Assembly (NCBI GenBank): GCA_022747635.1
Contig: JAKTNV010000003.1
Span: forward strand, 45,044,475-45,108,474
Length of the DNA: 64,000 bases
From: Hetaerina americana
Lineage: Eukaryota; Arthropoda; Insecta; Odonata; Calopterygidae
Direction of reading: 5' to 3'
Below the pieces are notes generated by a model, which was not told the origin of the DNA, searched no databases, and worked only from the letters and a program-made list of their open reading frames with translations. Shown here one piece after another: positions 49,110-61,019 of the stretch. Position numbers and translations under genes: made by a program. Positions within the stretch are counted from its first letter, which is position 1. Each line of letters begins with the position of its first letter.

Positions 49110-49330
49110 CTGTTCTCTAATGTTTAGTGTCTCCCACTCTATACATAAGAGCACACAGTCAAATGCTTTCTCTTAATCCACAAATAATGATCACACACTC
49201 TGAACATCTTTCCGACATTGATCACACCACAGCAATGGCATCTCTTGTGCTCATTCGTTACTTTAAGCCAGTACTATCCTTACTTTGTTACTCCATCTCT
49301 ATAAATATATCGGAAAAAGATCTTCCATAA
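49110..49330 (-). pseudogene. LINE reverse transcriptase relic (fingers to motif A)
   Basis: Minus-strand translation across three frames gives STRDAIAVV*SMSERCSEC and LFVD*EKAFDCV, matching the RTE/CFDP2-like pattern TRDAIA.LR.LSER..E then CFVDYEKAFDRV. Stops and frameshifts are numerous. This is the segment missing from the RT at 20 kb, so the two are separate copies. The left end lies within about 100 bp of the mariner right end. No LINE tail is visible. Confidence 0.6.
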
Positions 49331-49339
49331 TTGTGCTAT

Positions 49340-52300
49340 CAAACTGATCCATAAATATATGCATTGCTCAATATTCTCAACATATTTTGTCACTTTCTTT
49401 TAGCCAATGAGATCATTTCATGTTTCATAAAATTAACACACAGATCATTCTTCACTCCTGGGAATTCCAGTAGTCAATTATGTCGAATTATCAGACATAT
49501 ATTTCATAGAGGTCATTATTATTTCTTTCTAAGCTTCACTTTCCTATGCTAACATTTTCACTAATTCTCTCTATATTAGCACGTCATTTGATACATCCTT
49601 TGTTTTATATACTTTTTTATTTGTGGCAATTAACCATTTAGAACAGATTTATTTTATTTTTGAAAAAAAATGAAATCCCTAAAGAAAAAATGTTCAAATT
49701 ATCCGAGCCATGTCAATTTAAGGACTAATTAGTTAGAAAATACTCGTTTTCAGAATAGTTCTCGTCAGAAATGCCATTAACCATAAATCAGTACATAACG
49801 ATTTCAAGAGGTCCCACGAGCAGTAATAACTTATTCATCATATAGACGTTATTGGGGGAATATTTCATTAGGATGGCACCTAATGACATAAGTTTTCCTA
49901 AGATTCCTTGTTAACACTAACCGCATTGAAAATATCGATATGATTTTAAAGATACTTTTTTTCCATTGAATCTGCATTGCCTCCAATAATGCAGCTAAAA
50001 AAATTTATTATAAGAAAATGAATAATTATTACCGATATAATAGTAGTGTCTCCTGCATAGTTATCCTTCTTCAAATCAACAATTCTTTCCCATTCATTTT
50101 ATAGTAACGTATGAAACATTTTCCAGTGTAACTCTTCCTTTCACGTACAAACTGGAAGAAGATAGTCTTAGAAAGTCACCGTGGCACTTTCATTGTTTTT
50201 GGATTGTTGTCAATTAGATGGCACAGTGATTTCGTATAGTATTTGGCACATAAAATAAGTGAAAGGCAGAATCAGCTGGATGAATAAATCGTCAATGTCT
50301 ATCCTTTACTTTACCCACTGCAATTCAGAGAATTAATCTAGAAACACTTTTATTCCTATGCTCGCAAAATCAATGAAGCTGATAAAGTCGCTCATTGAAA
50401 ACTCTCTTTTGGCAATGACCATATGCGAGCTTACATATGTATCTATAAATTCCATTTAGAGATGATGATTATATATTTTCAATTATTTCAAGATCTTTTC
50501 CGAAACCTTAGTATTTTATTCCATATTTCAGTATCCCCTAGCCTCCCAGTGCATAATATTTACTTAAATATGATTTTCATGACGAATGTCTTACCAAATT
50601 GTTGCCAAAATCAGGAGAAAGTTAAAACAAAAATATAATTGAGTGTATTAGAAAGTAATTGATTCGATTTTAGCTGTTCTCACGCTTAAGATCATACCAC
50701 ATCCGAATCCAAAGGTTAGATAATAAATAATATTGATGGTGGATTGATACTGGTTTAGGTTAGAAGTGAAAGTAACTAATCCTAGGACAAAAGCATTCCT
50801 GTACGGTTTATGGATTCAAATTCGTGATTTTATGGCATCCATTCTTGATCCTTACTTGAAATATACGCCCCCTAGAATGGTTAGTATTATCTAACCTAAT
50901 TTACTTGGGCCCAACCACTTTTTGCTGGGCATTTCATTGTTTAAATAGAAATTTTTTATTTTCCTATTTACGAGAGAATCACAAATTGCCAAACTATCAA
51001 ATGAAAACGATCACTAATTGAACCACGGTCAATGTCTAATGAAACAACGTCGATAATGCAAGTTCGTAGAGGAAAATTAAGTAAAATAATCAGTCAAACA
51101 TTTACCGAAAAACAATTTTAAATAGCGAACTATTTATCCGTACGATGGGTGGTTTTTGTATTATCCATTTGATACTGACGCCTAATTATTCATTATAAAC
51201 TTTGCAGCAGTCTTCTGGCTTATGGTAGTAATATTTCGGGAATCGAACTACTGAGCTTGTAAGTCCTAGCTAGCATGGCACAAAATATACTCAAACCCAA
51301 TTCTACATATTAAAATAACATTCTTCATCTCTACATGCTAACTCCCCCAATTCCATCCGAAATACCTATTCTTCTCCTCACTCTACCTGGCTTTAGCATA
51401 GCATTCCCTCGTCCGCAACCCTCTTCAGCATCCCCTTGCCTCCCAGTATGTCCTTCAAGAACTTGTACGACCTTGATCGAATATCTCCCAACAGCCATCT
51501 ACCCAACAGAATTGAGCAACATACTCTTAAATTTCTGCAGTTAACTCGCACATTCCCCTTCACCCAAAGATATTGAACTTCGAAGTTTGACTACGATTAC
51601 CGAATCTTCACCCAAAACTATCGACTCAAAAATTAATTGATTTAATGCTCGAATACCGTGTTATCCGACTGCGTTTGATTTAATTCGGACCATCTGACTT
51701 CCTCCCCAGGAAACAGATTTTGCGACCGTTTGACTTGTTATCGTAAGTTGGCGTCGAGCTGGGAAAGGTCGGAGTTTCCGCAATGAGCGTAGCGAGCGAA
51801 ACCACAACTCGAACGAAAACAATGTCCAGGGCCTCAAAATCCTGTCTATTCTATTTTTGTTTATAGTTCGTTACACCCGTAGCGTGGCCTTTGGTTTATT
51901 CCATGAGGCAAATGCCACACTGTGACCAAACGGGATTGAATACGTAAAATTTGACATCCAATTTTACACCCGGGTTGAATAGCTCAAAAATTGATGAAGT
52001 CGGAAGGCAAAGGTCAATCCTCGCCAATTCCACAGTAATGGAGAATGAGACAATTTAAATGCGGTGGTATTAAAAACAGTTGATATAGAATATTAAGGAA
52101 CTGTTGGTGAATTTTTATCACATCTCTGAACGGTGAGATTGAAAGAAAAATCCTCGGAGACTAATGCAGAGACTTCAACACAGAACTTAGAGTAGAAACG
52201 TATTCAGTGTCGCAAAACTTTCTGATGAAAAGTCATTTTACTATCATTATGATGACGGAGAAAAATGGAGGAAGGCAAACGCTGAATTCATTTATTTATC

Positions 52301-53040
52301 AATGGAAATTTTAACAGAGGTGCCTATCATGTTATTCGAACTTCTCTTTACAGATTTTATTGAATGACATCGGAGACAGCAGTGGCGGTGGCATAATACT
52401 CAACAATGCTCATTTCAAAAACAAACTACAAACCTGAGACTGAATACCTCACCGAATACGCGCATTGTAGTCAAATTAGATTTACTTCATCTATCGATTT
52501 ATTCAAGGCAGCTATTACGTAGAAAACCTTGAATTAATTGTCGGGATAGTTAGGTCATTGAAAAGGAAAGTGGGTTCTTGGACTTTCCCTAACGAATATT
52601 ATCTTCTAGATGTTCATTTGGCCTTTATTATTTCTTCCTCTATTTCTTCGTAACATCTGCTTGCCTTCATGTTATCTAAAAACCCCAATCTCTTCTCTCC
52701 TCTAACTTGTTTACCCAGCAATTTCTTTCTCATAGCCTATAGCATAACATATTACCTTTCAATATTCCCGCTATCATCTGGTCCTGCCTTTTTCGGATTT
52801 ACGCAAGCAAAATCTGCTCTTCGACTGCCGTCGTAAAAATTCATCATTTGACCTTCACTCTGTCCAACGTTTCATCCCCATTGAATGCATTTTAGGGGCG
52901 ACGCATAAGAACAGATTACATTTCTATGAATTTCACGAACGCTATCTCGTAATTCCCTTTCGTTCTTTGTTACCCCGATATCCGGCACGCACATTGTTTT
53001 CAGGAAGCAACTTGGGGAAGCAGTTGGGGAAGCAAATCGC
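49340..53040. other. AT-rich DNA, no gene recognised
   Basis: No gene supported. A tRNA-like relic lies at 51230-51285, and a locally CpG-containing stretch lies at about 51740-51850. Confidence 0.4.
51230..51285 (-). repeat. tRNA-like SINE head relic
   Basis: On the minus strand AGTTCGATTCCC (51238-51249) is an excellent B-box and GCTAGCTAGGA lies about 20 bases upstream. Spacing is too short for a tRNA, so it is read as a decayed SINE head. Confidence 0.35.
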
Positions 53041-53049
53041 GCGATCGCA

Positions 53050-53980
53050 ATCAACAGGCCCGGTTGCCACGAGCAAAACAGATTTGCGATGATCCATTGC
53101 GTTGCTAGGAAAAATTGCTCCGGAGCAGCGGCAGCCGCTTTCTCTATCCCTTAAAAATGTGTCCGACCGCTAAAGCAAGGTTGCCAGACTTGCGTTGCCG
53201 ACCGCCAGTTGCTCGCGTGCAACACCACCTCCCTCGACTTGCCACAGCCCTGAGCGACGCAGCCCGGGGGGTTGAAGATGTGCGCCTTCGCCAGTGGGGC
53301 ATCCCCCAAACCGAGCATAAAACGCAGTGAATCCGAGAGTAAATGGGCTTGGCCCCAACACCACAGGTGAGGGGTCTCGACTCAGAACGCCCCGATTGTG
53401 TATACACGTGTATGCATACTCACCCTCCCGACCTTATCCTCCCACGCCGATAGACGAATCCTTTGTGGGACGAGTCCTCCAGCATTCATTCAGCGCGCGC
53501 GCGTACACACAAAAGAACACACACACGGCGGAAGTGAGAGAAAGGGATGGAGGTGGGGAAAAAATACAAGCTCGCGATTATCTATCGCTCGCAGAGGACA
53601 ATCGAACGAGAATACTGGACGGTTCCCGCGGTCGTGGGGAATGAAGAGGGACGCTTCAGCTTTGCGCATTTGCGTCCCACGGGTCGGTCCGCTCCGTTCA
53701 TCCCTTCCATTCGTCGCTGGAAGTTAAGGGGGAGAGAATGTTTTTTTTCCGGTCCGACCTTGACCAGAGCCGAGGATTCGACACATATTTGGGAGAGAGA
53801 GGGAGGGAGGAAGAGAAAGAAGAGAGTGGGTCACTGGTTCGCTGGCGCCCCGGGAAAAAGGGAGAATGTGAAACTCTCTCTCTCTTTCCCTCTCTTCTCA
53901 CCACATAATAAAGTGCGTGTTGTTTTCGGGCATGCATCCACACACGCACACACTCTTATCGCCCTCAAGCGCATCGACAC
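53050..53980. promoter_or_regulatory. Longest GC/CpG-rich island of the window
   Basis: About 930 bp of CpG-rich sequence, with a (CG)n stretch at 53492-53503, CA repeats, GA repeats at 53790-53825 and CT repeats at 53875-53895. Open frames of up to 158 codons occur in several registers on both strands, a by-product of composition. A TATA-like CATAAAA near 53317 is followed by CAGTG, which might be a core promoter on the + strand. This is a candidate promoter or CpG island, and no downstream exon was recognised. Confidence 0.35.
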
Positions 53981-54049
53981 CGAAATGAGTGAATTCCTAA
54001 AAGAGCGAAAAGTGAGTGCTTGAAAAACTTGACGGAATTGCTTGGTGCC

Positions 54050-54960
54050 CACCTGTCCGGAGTCACAATTGAGACGTGAAATTTTCACAGAAATATGAAT
54101 ATGGTCGAGATTTTTTTCTCTACGCGCCGTAACCTGTTGGAGAGAAAGTAGTTTTTTCTTGGAAATTAACTGACCGATCATTTTCTACATTATTCCTAAC
54201 GTCATTCTCTATATTCCGACCTCCAAATGATTTGAAATCGCCAAATTATAATTTCCATTCAAGAAGTATGGTAATTAAATATGCCAGTATTTTTCTGTAC
54301 GAATATTTACATGCTTCAATCTGAAATAACGATTATTGCCTGATAATGAAAATTTATGGTGAATTTGAGAGAGATTACTCCTTTAGGGTTTTTTCTCCGT
54401 AAACGCTTCGTTAATGCAACCGAAGACATATAGTATTGTGCAGTTAGGTATGCAAACGCGGACTTTTAAGAAAATATTATTTCCATGCAGTTTGCACTCC
54501 TCTGAAAAATTTTTATTCTCATAAGAAAACCCTTGGAGCGGTAGCAATTATTCTTATTTTTTAAACATTTTTCCGAAGAGGAAATATGAGGAAATAGTGT
54601 TAAAATTACTTCAACAGACTTGATAGAAATTACATTGTCAAGATCACCGAGCAATATTCCGCTATCAATGGAACATTCGTTCGTAAATTTCGATAAATTC
54701 GAAAGTTAATGAAGAAATATTTAACTTTTATACTCAAATCCTAAAATAAAAATTTACCCTATAATATTAATGTTCCGTTGATTTCGCGGAAATTAAGATT
54801 TTATGCAACTTCCATCATTTACGAAAACATACTTCATCTGCTGATGTGCTAACAATTCGCCTGAAAATCAAATAAATAATGAAGAAATCGCCGGAATAAG
54901 ACAAAGGCCAATTCAATAACCTGGCAAATATAAAATACTTGAGAGTTTCGCATGCAACAA
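54050..54960. other. AT-rich DNA, no gene recognised
   Basis: Nothing supported. Confidence 0.4.
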
Positions 54961-54967
54961 ATGGAAT

Positions 54968-55070
54968 TTGAAATTCAAATCAAAGAAACTGCACGAGATG
55001 CCGCGATAGTAACTTTTAACGGAGTCTTCCGCTAATGTGCATTACAAAGCATACAATTCCAAAGTGTGAA
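54968..55070 (+). repeat. Dispersed repeat, copy A
   Basis: Shares about four of five bases over roughly 55 nt with 60233-60290, including GGAGTC.TCCGCTAAT and TGCATTACAA. Unknown family; not a coding match. Confidence 0.6.
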
Positions 55071-55079
55071 AATCATTCG

Positions 55080-56410
55080 CCTTGAGGGAACATGGTCATG
55101 TATGCTCTTTAAAATTGTTGTATTGGACTTTGTATTATTGTATCTTTATATGAAGGCATCACTTTATTCCCCTGTGTAGAGTGAATTGGTAATTTTCAAA
55201 AATATTCTAAGCTAAAAATATTAGTTTTTCTTTGAATCACATGCTATTATCACCGATATCTTTTGCTATCTGATGAAATATTCCCTATTCAATAGATAAA
55301 TGTTCAGTCGATAGAAGGAAAACTTCGGATCTCACTTTCCAAAATGTTGCTAGTCCGTAAAATGCTACAAAATGGCACTGTACGATTTAATACGTATGTA
55401 ATAACAAAAGGAAACGTAATTTTCTAACTAGAAGGACAGTTTTCATATTAAAGATTAGGAGAAGGAGTACTTCCGGTTTAGGAGTGTGCAGAAGCACATT
55501 AGTCTCCCTTAATTAGCACTTCAAAGAAACGCTCACGTGGTTAGGATGGAAACGGAGTTCAGTGTTTCATCCACACATCAAGGTCTAATTTCCGACTATT
55601 AGTTATGAGCATTTAATTTTCAAGCAATTTATGACTGGCACTCAAGGGGCGAAATTCGAATGAAATTACACATCAGCGAAGTGAAATTCAAGAGGAGACA
55701 GGATTCGTGCATGCATCACTCTAATCCCAGGAAGTGTGCGCAAAGGGTCAAAGGACTCGCTTTCCTACTCAGCTATTCACTTTCAAAAGTCACCTAAGAT
55801 TCATCACTATGCCTCGACATTGCCTCATATGGTATGCCTGAAATGTACAAATCTGTGTCCACCACATACGAGAGACTATTTTCAAATTCCTTTTATTAAT
55901 AATTGTATTCATTTTATTGTTGGGATTTATATCCAGTAGTCATCAAATTTTTTTCACACAATCCCTCAAGGAGATTTCTAATACCAGGAGGAAATTGCTA
56001 AAAAACAAATATTAATGTAATGACTGCTTTTCAATATTTCTATATTAGTAATTTTGGTAAGAGCAATTAAATATTTTTTGACGAGAAGTTTCAATTACCT
56101 CGTCATAATGGAAAGGGTGGGAGTAAGGATGCATTTGAAATACCAAATAATTAGCAGCAAGAAATTTTTCATTGGCGCTCATGGTACTTCATAAGATTCG
56201 AAAGACAAATATCATCGTACATTACGCTACTTGTCATGAGTAATTAAACAAACTTCTCAGTTTCTTTGTATTATCATCGTCAAAGCCATATCCTCTCCTT
56301 GGAAGCCACCACTCCGTAGACTTCCGTTTCATTTAAATTGTCCCAGCTGGGAAAAAGCCATAGAGGCGAGTCTTCCAGCAAATCGAAAAGGTTCTGGCAC
56401 AGGAATGAAA
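55080..56410. other. AT-rich DNA, no gene recognised
   Basis: Nothing supported; short frames only. Confidence 0.4.
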
Positions 56411-56419
56411 TGCGGTACA

Positions 56420-56840
56420 CATGAAAGTGACAATTCGTGAGTACTTATACCCTTCCCGTCACCCCTTCCACCCATCCCCCGGCTATCTTTACACTTCCTG
56501 GAAGGTAAGCAGCCATTTGTTCCGGCCCGCGCACAATCATTCCCTGCGGGTCAGAGTTCGCGAAAGCCGATCCGCGGTGAGATCACACTGGAGCAGCAGC
56601 CGCCTCCTCTCACTCTGTTCCGCATGCCAATGAGGCAGGAATGGGCCTGGGGGGAAAGGGAGCGAGGTGTCACTCCCACCCCCTTGCACTCACTTCCTCG
56701 TCCCCGACAATACCCGCCCGTCCCTCATTTCTGTCCGTCGGAAATGGCGAGTACCTAATAGTCGGAAGTTGGTCCGACCCGACTCCACACACATTCGTCT
56801 CCTCTCCTCCGGCAGGCAACCCGAGGGACTGATTGAATGG
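56420..56840. promoter_or_regulatory. GC/CpG-rich patch, possible promoter
   Basis: CpG-rich, with two sequences that would serve as 5' splice sites on the + strand: AAGGTAAGC near 56500 and GCGGTGAGA near 56575. A non-coding first exon is possible. No acceptor or partner exon can be shown. Confidence 0.25.
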
Positions 56841-56859
56841 AGCGGACACATCACCGAAT

Positions 56860-59800
56860 AATTTTGACCGTTCGTTCTGGGATTTAAAAAATATATGAAT
56901 AAACATCCGGTCGAATGGTGACTATGTTGCGAAGAAGGTGAATGAGTGGAGAATTAGTTTTACACAAATACAAGAAATACAAATACGAGAAACAATTGGT
57001 AGGACAGAATTCTTTGTAGAAGACGATCGAAATAAAAACGGTCCCGGGTATTTTAAACATTTGTTCATTCAATTGATGTTTTATTCAATTTCAACATATT
57101 AAGGAAAATATGAAAAGCCTAAATTAAAATTATAATTACCTGTCCAAAAATAAATATCAGAAACTTTTCAGCAAAGAAAACTCTGGATCACTCTAAGTGT
57201 ACGTTTACTTGTAAGCTACGATCTCCGAAAATTGCTGATCAAGCGGGAAGCCCGACGCACGAAATCTGTGTGAGACATTGGGGAATGCACTCCTGAAATC
57301 CCTTGAAAGGTTTTCTTCTCAGCTCTGGGGGCACGAAGCGACGAATGGGTGTAAACGCCCCACATCAAGGTGAGGATCTGACCTTCTGGATGTGTCACCC
57401 TTTGAGAGAATCGGCAAAAGAGAAAACTGAAGCTGAAACAAGGTGGTCACTAGCCACTTCACTCGCTTCCTTCTTGATCATTCTCAAACTCATTGATATG
57501 GCCCTAATGAATTCAGATGTTTTATATGATAGAGAAACAATCAATAAGTGTTTTCCATTTATCTCTCCTGATATGTACAGAAAACATGAACGGCACTTAG
57601 AAACCTGATGTGAACTACATGTTCACACTTTGGTGTGAATCTTAAACTTGTAAGATCACGATCAAGACCCACCCTATGGGTTTGTCACGAGGTTCCATGA
57701 TTTTTCTGTCCTTGGATATGGCTAGTAACTTCTACCCTGGAAAGAAAATCCGGAAAAGCCTCAGCATACCATTCATCTTTCTGAAAAATCCAACAGTAAA
57801 TCATTTTTTTAAAGTTAAGACCTGAACTGTAACATTTATTAGCAACCTTATTCTTCTTTAGATTTACAATCTCTTGTAACTGGCATTAAACAAAGAGTCA
57901 CAGGTGTTAAATTACCATGGCTAAATGGCCATGGTTATTTCCAGGGCTATGGCTCGGTGGATATTAGTGTTGAATCTTAAGTATTTAGATTAATGTAGAA
58001 ACTAATAATCCACATAATAAGTTTTTTTCTGCAAACATCGTATTGCTAGCCGTAGTACATATCTCACCTTGTTCACTCGCAGCCTTAACACGGTTTTTTC
58101 CTTTGATTTAGCAAAATTTACTCCATATATTTTTGTACAGTATTTCTGTAATTTTTTGTTGAAGTAATAAGCAATAATATTATTATTTCATTGAAATATT
58201 TTTCAATTTTTTAGATTCTATCATTTTCATCTAACAATTAGCTTATTGCCGTTCACGTGATCACGTTGATTAAGTTAATAATATCGAAACCATGATTTTC
58301 GGAACGAGTTCCTGGATTTCATGAGATGCCTTTTGCCTTTTACTCATAATAACGATAAATTTGCAAATATATTATACAAATGCTATGGACACTCTGGTTA
58401 TTTATGCAATATATACCTTAAAATGACATAGTACCAGGGAAAGGAAGGGAATTTTAAGAACCACGGAGGTATAAGTACAAAAAAAATGGAATAAATTAAG
58501 CAGAAATTCTACGCAAAGGCAAGGAGTTTTAAAATAATGTAATTTCAAATGAGGTTTGATGAAGTAGCTCAATCTTCTGAATTTTAACCAATTACCTGGG
58601 TTTAAAATCCGATTTGTCCGATATGAAAATAATCCTGTCTTCGCCTCCTCTATGTAATACAAATGTTGTTTAACTGTCATGTACTTACACGTCAATAAAA
58701 GTATTTGCAACAAAGATTTTTTATAATACGGGAATATTCTGTGAAATCAATCGCAATGGGAGAGGGAATCTCTGAAACCCTATTATTTTAATGATATTTT
58801 TTTAAGTTACTCGCACTTCATTCATTCCTCACATTCTTTCTCATCACATTTTGCAATAGCGCTTTAGTAGTGTTGGCATAGTTGCTCTGCTCTCCTGCTC
58901 CACTCCCTGAAGGAACAAACAAGACACTCCTACAGAAGTTCCGTTGCGTCAACTCCTCCAACCCCTCGAGAGAACTCCGCTCACTATTTTCCTTTCCGCG
59001 TTTCGAGTTCGTCTGCCGCAACGTTATCAGTTCCTCGTCTCTTCAGGACACTCGCAACTTCTTGGCAAACCCTATTTGGCCTGCAGCAGACAAGATATTC
59101 TAAATTCAAAATACTTGGCTATATTAAGAACCCACTCTCAATACAGTACACATGATGGCACCTACGCGATATATTGGTAAAATCCCTTCAATTATCAGGC
59201 AAATTATTTAAAATAGAATGAATATCATGCACAAATTCACGGATTGTGGCCAGGTTTTTTTCCGAATTATTGAATATTCAATAGGTTTAAGACGCTCTTT
59301 CATCTTAACGGCATATGATTACCACACAGCTTTGATGATGCAGTTAATGGTATTGACTTCGACGGGAAACCAACAGCTATTGAGTGTTTAAGCTTTCAAA
59401 TCCACATTCTAAGGTCGTGGTAAACGTTTCACATAACGTTATACGATAAATATTTTTCTGGAATTCATGAAAAATTTACATATGCCAAAGTAAATCTTTA
59501 CCTCCACCGAGGTTAGTTTCCATGAACCGGCCAGGAAATACAAATCGATGAACTCGGGAAGGTTAAGAAAGATACGAGTACTCCTACTACTACTCTACTC
59601 CTACTACTAAAATATTCTTAAATTATTCACATATCTGTGTTTACCTACTAATACCTAAGTGTGCCGAGAGTAAAAAAACGTTATTCTCATCACTAAATAC
59701 CCCTATAATTCCCATACAGTGACATTCAAACATAAAACGTTAGGATGAAAACAATTGGTGATTGCTTAAAATTTTATACAACTTTTGCCTCCTCTAAAAC

Positions 59801-60205
59801 ACAGCTTTTTACAACTATTCAACAGCTATTGAATACTTTGATGATTTTTTCCCTTTCGGATTAAATGACATGCTTAGTCTACAATTGGTAAGTTCACCTT
59901 TCAATTTTATATTAATTGGTAATTTCACGGTCCTTGTATTATGAGATTATTCATGATTGATAGTCAATAGTGAAAATCCGAGTGTAAAATACAGTAAATC
60001 CTCGGGGTAATCCTTGTGCCTTGACGCTAGGCGTCGGAGCTAGTTATCATTCCAGGTAGACAAATGACAGTTTATTTTTTGGTTTAAAATATCAGTAAGT
60101 AAATATTTCACGAATCGGGTCAATTCTGCATGTTAAAGATATTTCAGTCGCCAACTCCTTTTTTATTCGCATTTCTTGAATTTTAACGTCTCATCAGTTG
60201 ACAAA
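56860..60205. other. AT-rich DNA, no gene recognised
   Basis: Includes a short CTA-rich tract at about 59578-59609 and a small inverted repeat ACCATGGC..GCCATGGT near 57915. A 101-residue frame at 57303-57608 shows no domain. Confidence 0.4.
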
Positions 60206-60213
60206 CTCCCAAT

Positions 60214-60463
60214 TTTTTCAAGAAATTGCGGAAAATGCCGCAAAGGAAACTTTTGAAGGAGTCGTCCGCTAATATGCATTACAATGCAACAATTTCAGAG
60301 AGTAAAAAAATAAGATTTTTATAAATGAAAAAGAAAAACTTTGTTCCAATCCACCACTTTATTTGGATTGGAACAAAGTTTTTCTTTTTCATTTATTAAA
60401 ATGAACTTCCACAAAGTTGAGGCTGAAACTATTGAGATAAGATTTTTATACTTTGAAATTGTT
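60214..60463. repeat. Dispersed repeat, copy B, ending in an interrupted hairpin
   Basis: 60214-60309 matches copy A at 54968-55070. Its right part, GCAACAATTTCA (from 60285) with the AGTAAAAA that follows, is imperfectly complementary to TTTTTATACTTTGAAATTGTTGC ending about 60465. Before the insertion at 60324-60436 this was a roughly 60-bp hairpin. Confidence 0.6.
60310..60450. mobile_element. 113-bp hairpin insertion with 14-bp TSD
   Basis: An insertion of 113 bp (60324-60436) lies between perfect copies of ATAAGATTTTTATA (60310-60323 and 60437-60450). It holds a perfect inverted repeat with 33-bp arms (60321-60353 and 60364-60396; the outer 3 bp overlap the TSD), a 10-nt loop, then a 40-nt lead. 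Reversed, the order is lead then hairpin, the same as at 20642-20756. It has no coding capacity. Confidence 0.8.
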
Positions 60464-60469
60464 GCTCGG

Positions 60470-61010
60470 TAAATCCCAATTTTTTTATTGTCACATTTGA
60501 CGACATATTAAATATATAAACGGCAGCAAATTAACAGTATTTTAGCAAAAATTCACTTTGTTTACCTTTTTTCATAAATATTTAGACGTTGATGATAGTT
60601 ATTACAATATCAGCGGCAAGAAAAATGCTTTAGAAAGTCGCAGCTAAACCAATTTCTGACTGTTTGGCGAGACATTGCATTCTCTAAACAGGTGGCATTC
60701 GAAGATGAATTGCAGTTTAATCAAGCGTTTCACCCTTAAAAATTCGCTATGTTCAATGAAATTCAATTTTTTCATCCAGAAAGCTTTTAAAGGCAATTTC
60801 CGTAAGAAGAAAAAAATGCACATTAATTCTAAACAAAATAATTAAGCATTAAAAATGGATGGATAACGCTGCGACACGTTTTTGATACACTTCAGAACAA
60901 AAATTGCGGGTTTAGTGAGTCTCATACAACTGGAGAGTCTTCGAGACCTTCAGAGCCTCGATAAGGATCCCTCCTCACTTTAACCGTGTTTGATAAAGGC
61001 TGATAACGAC
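60470..61010. other. AT-rich DNA, no gene recognised
   Basis: Nothing supported. Confidence 0.4.
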
Positions 61011-61019
61011 CGCCACGTA

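Noticed and set aside
53547..54023. 158-codon + strand frame in the CpG island
   Set aside because: Competing frames of similar length occur in other registers and on the other strand. No domain, and simple repeats are translated within it.
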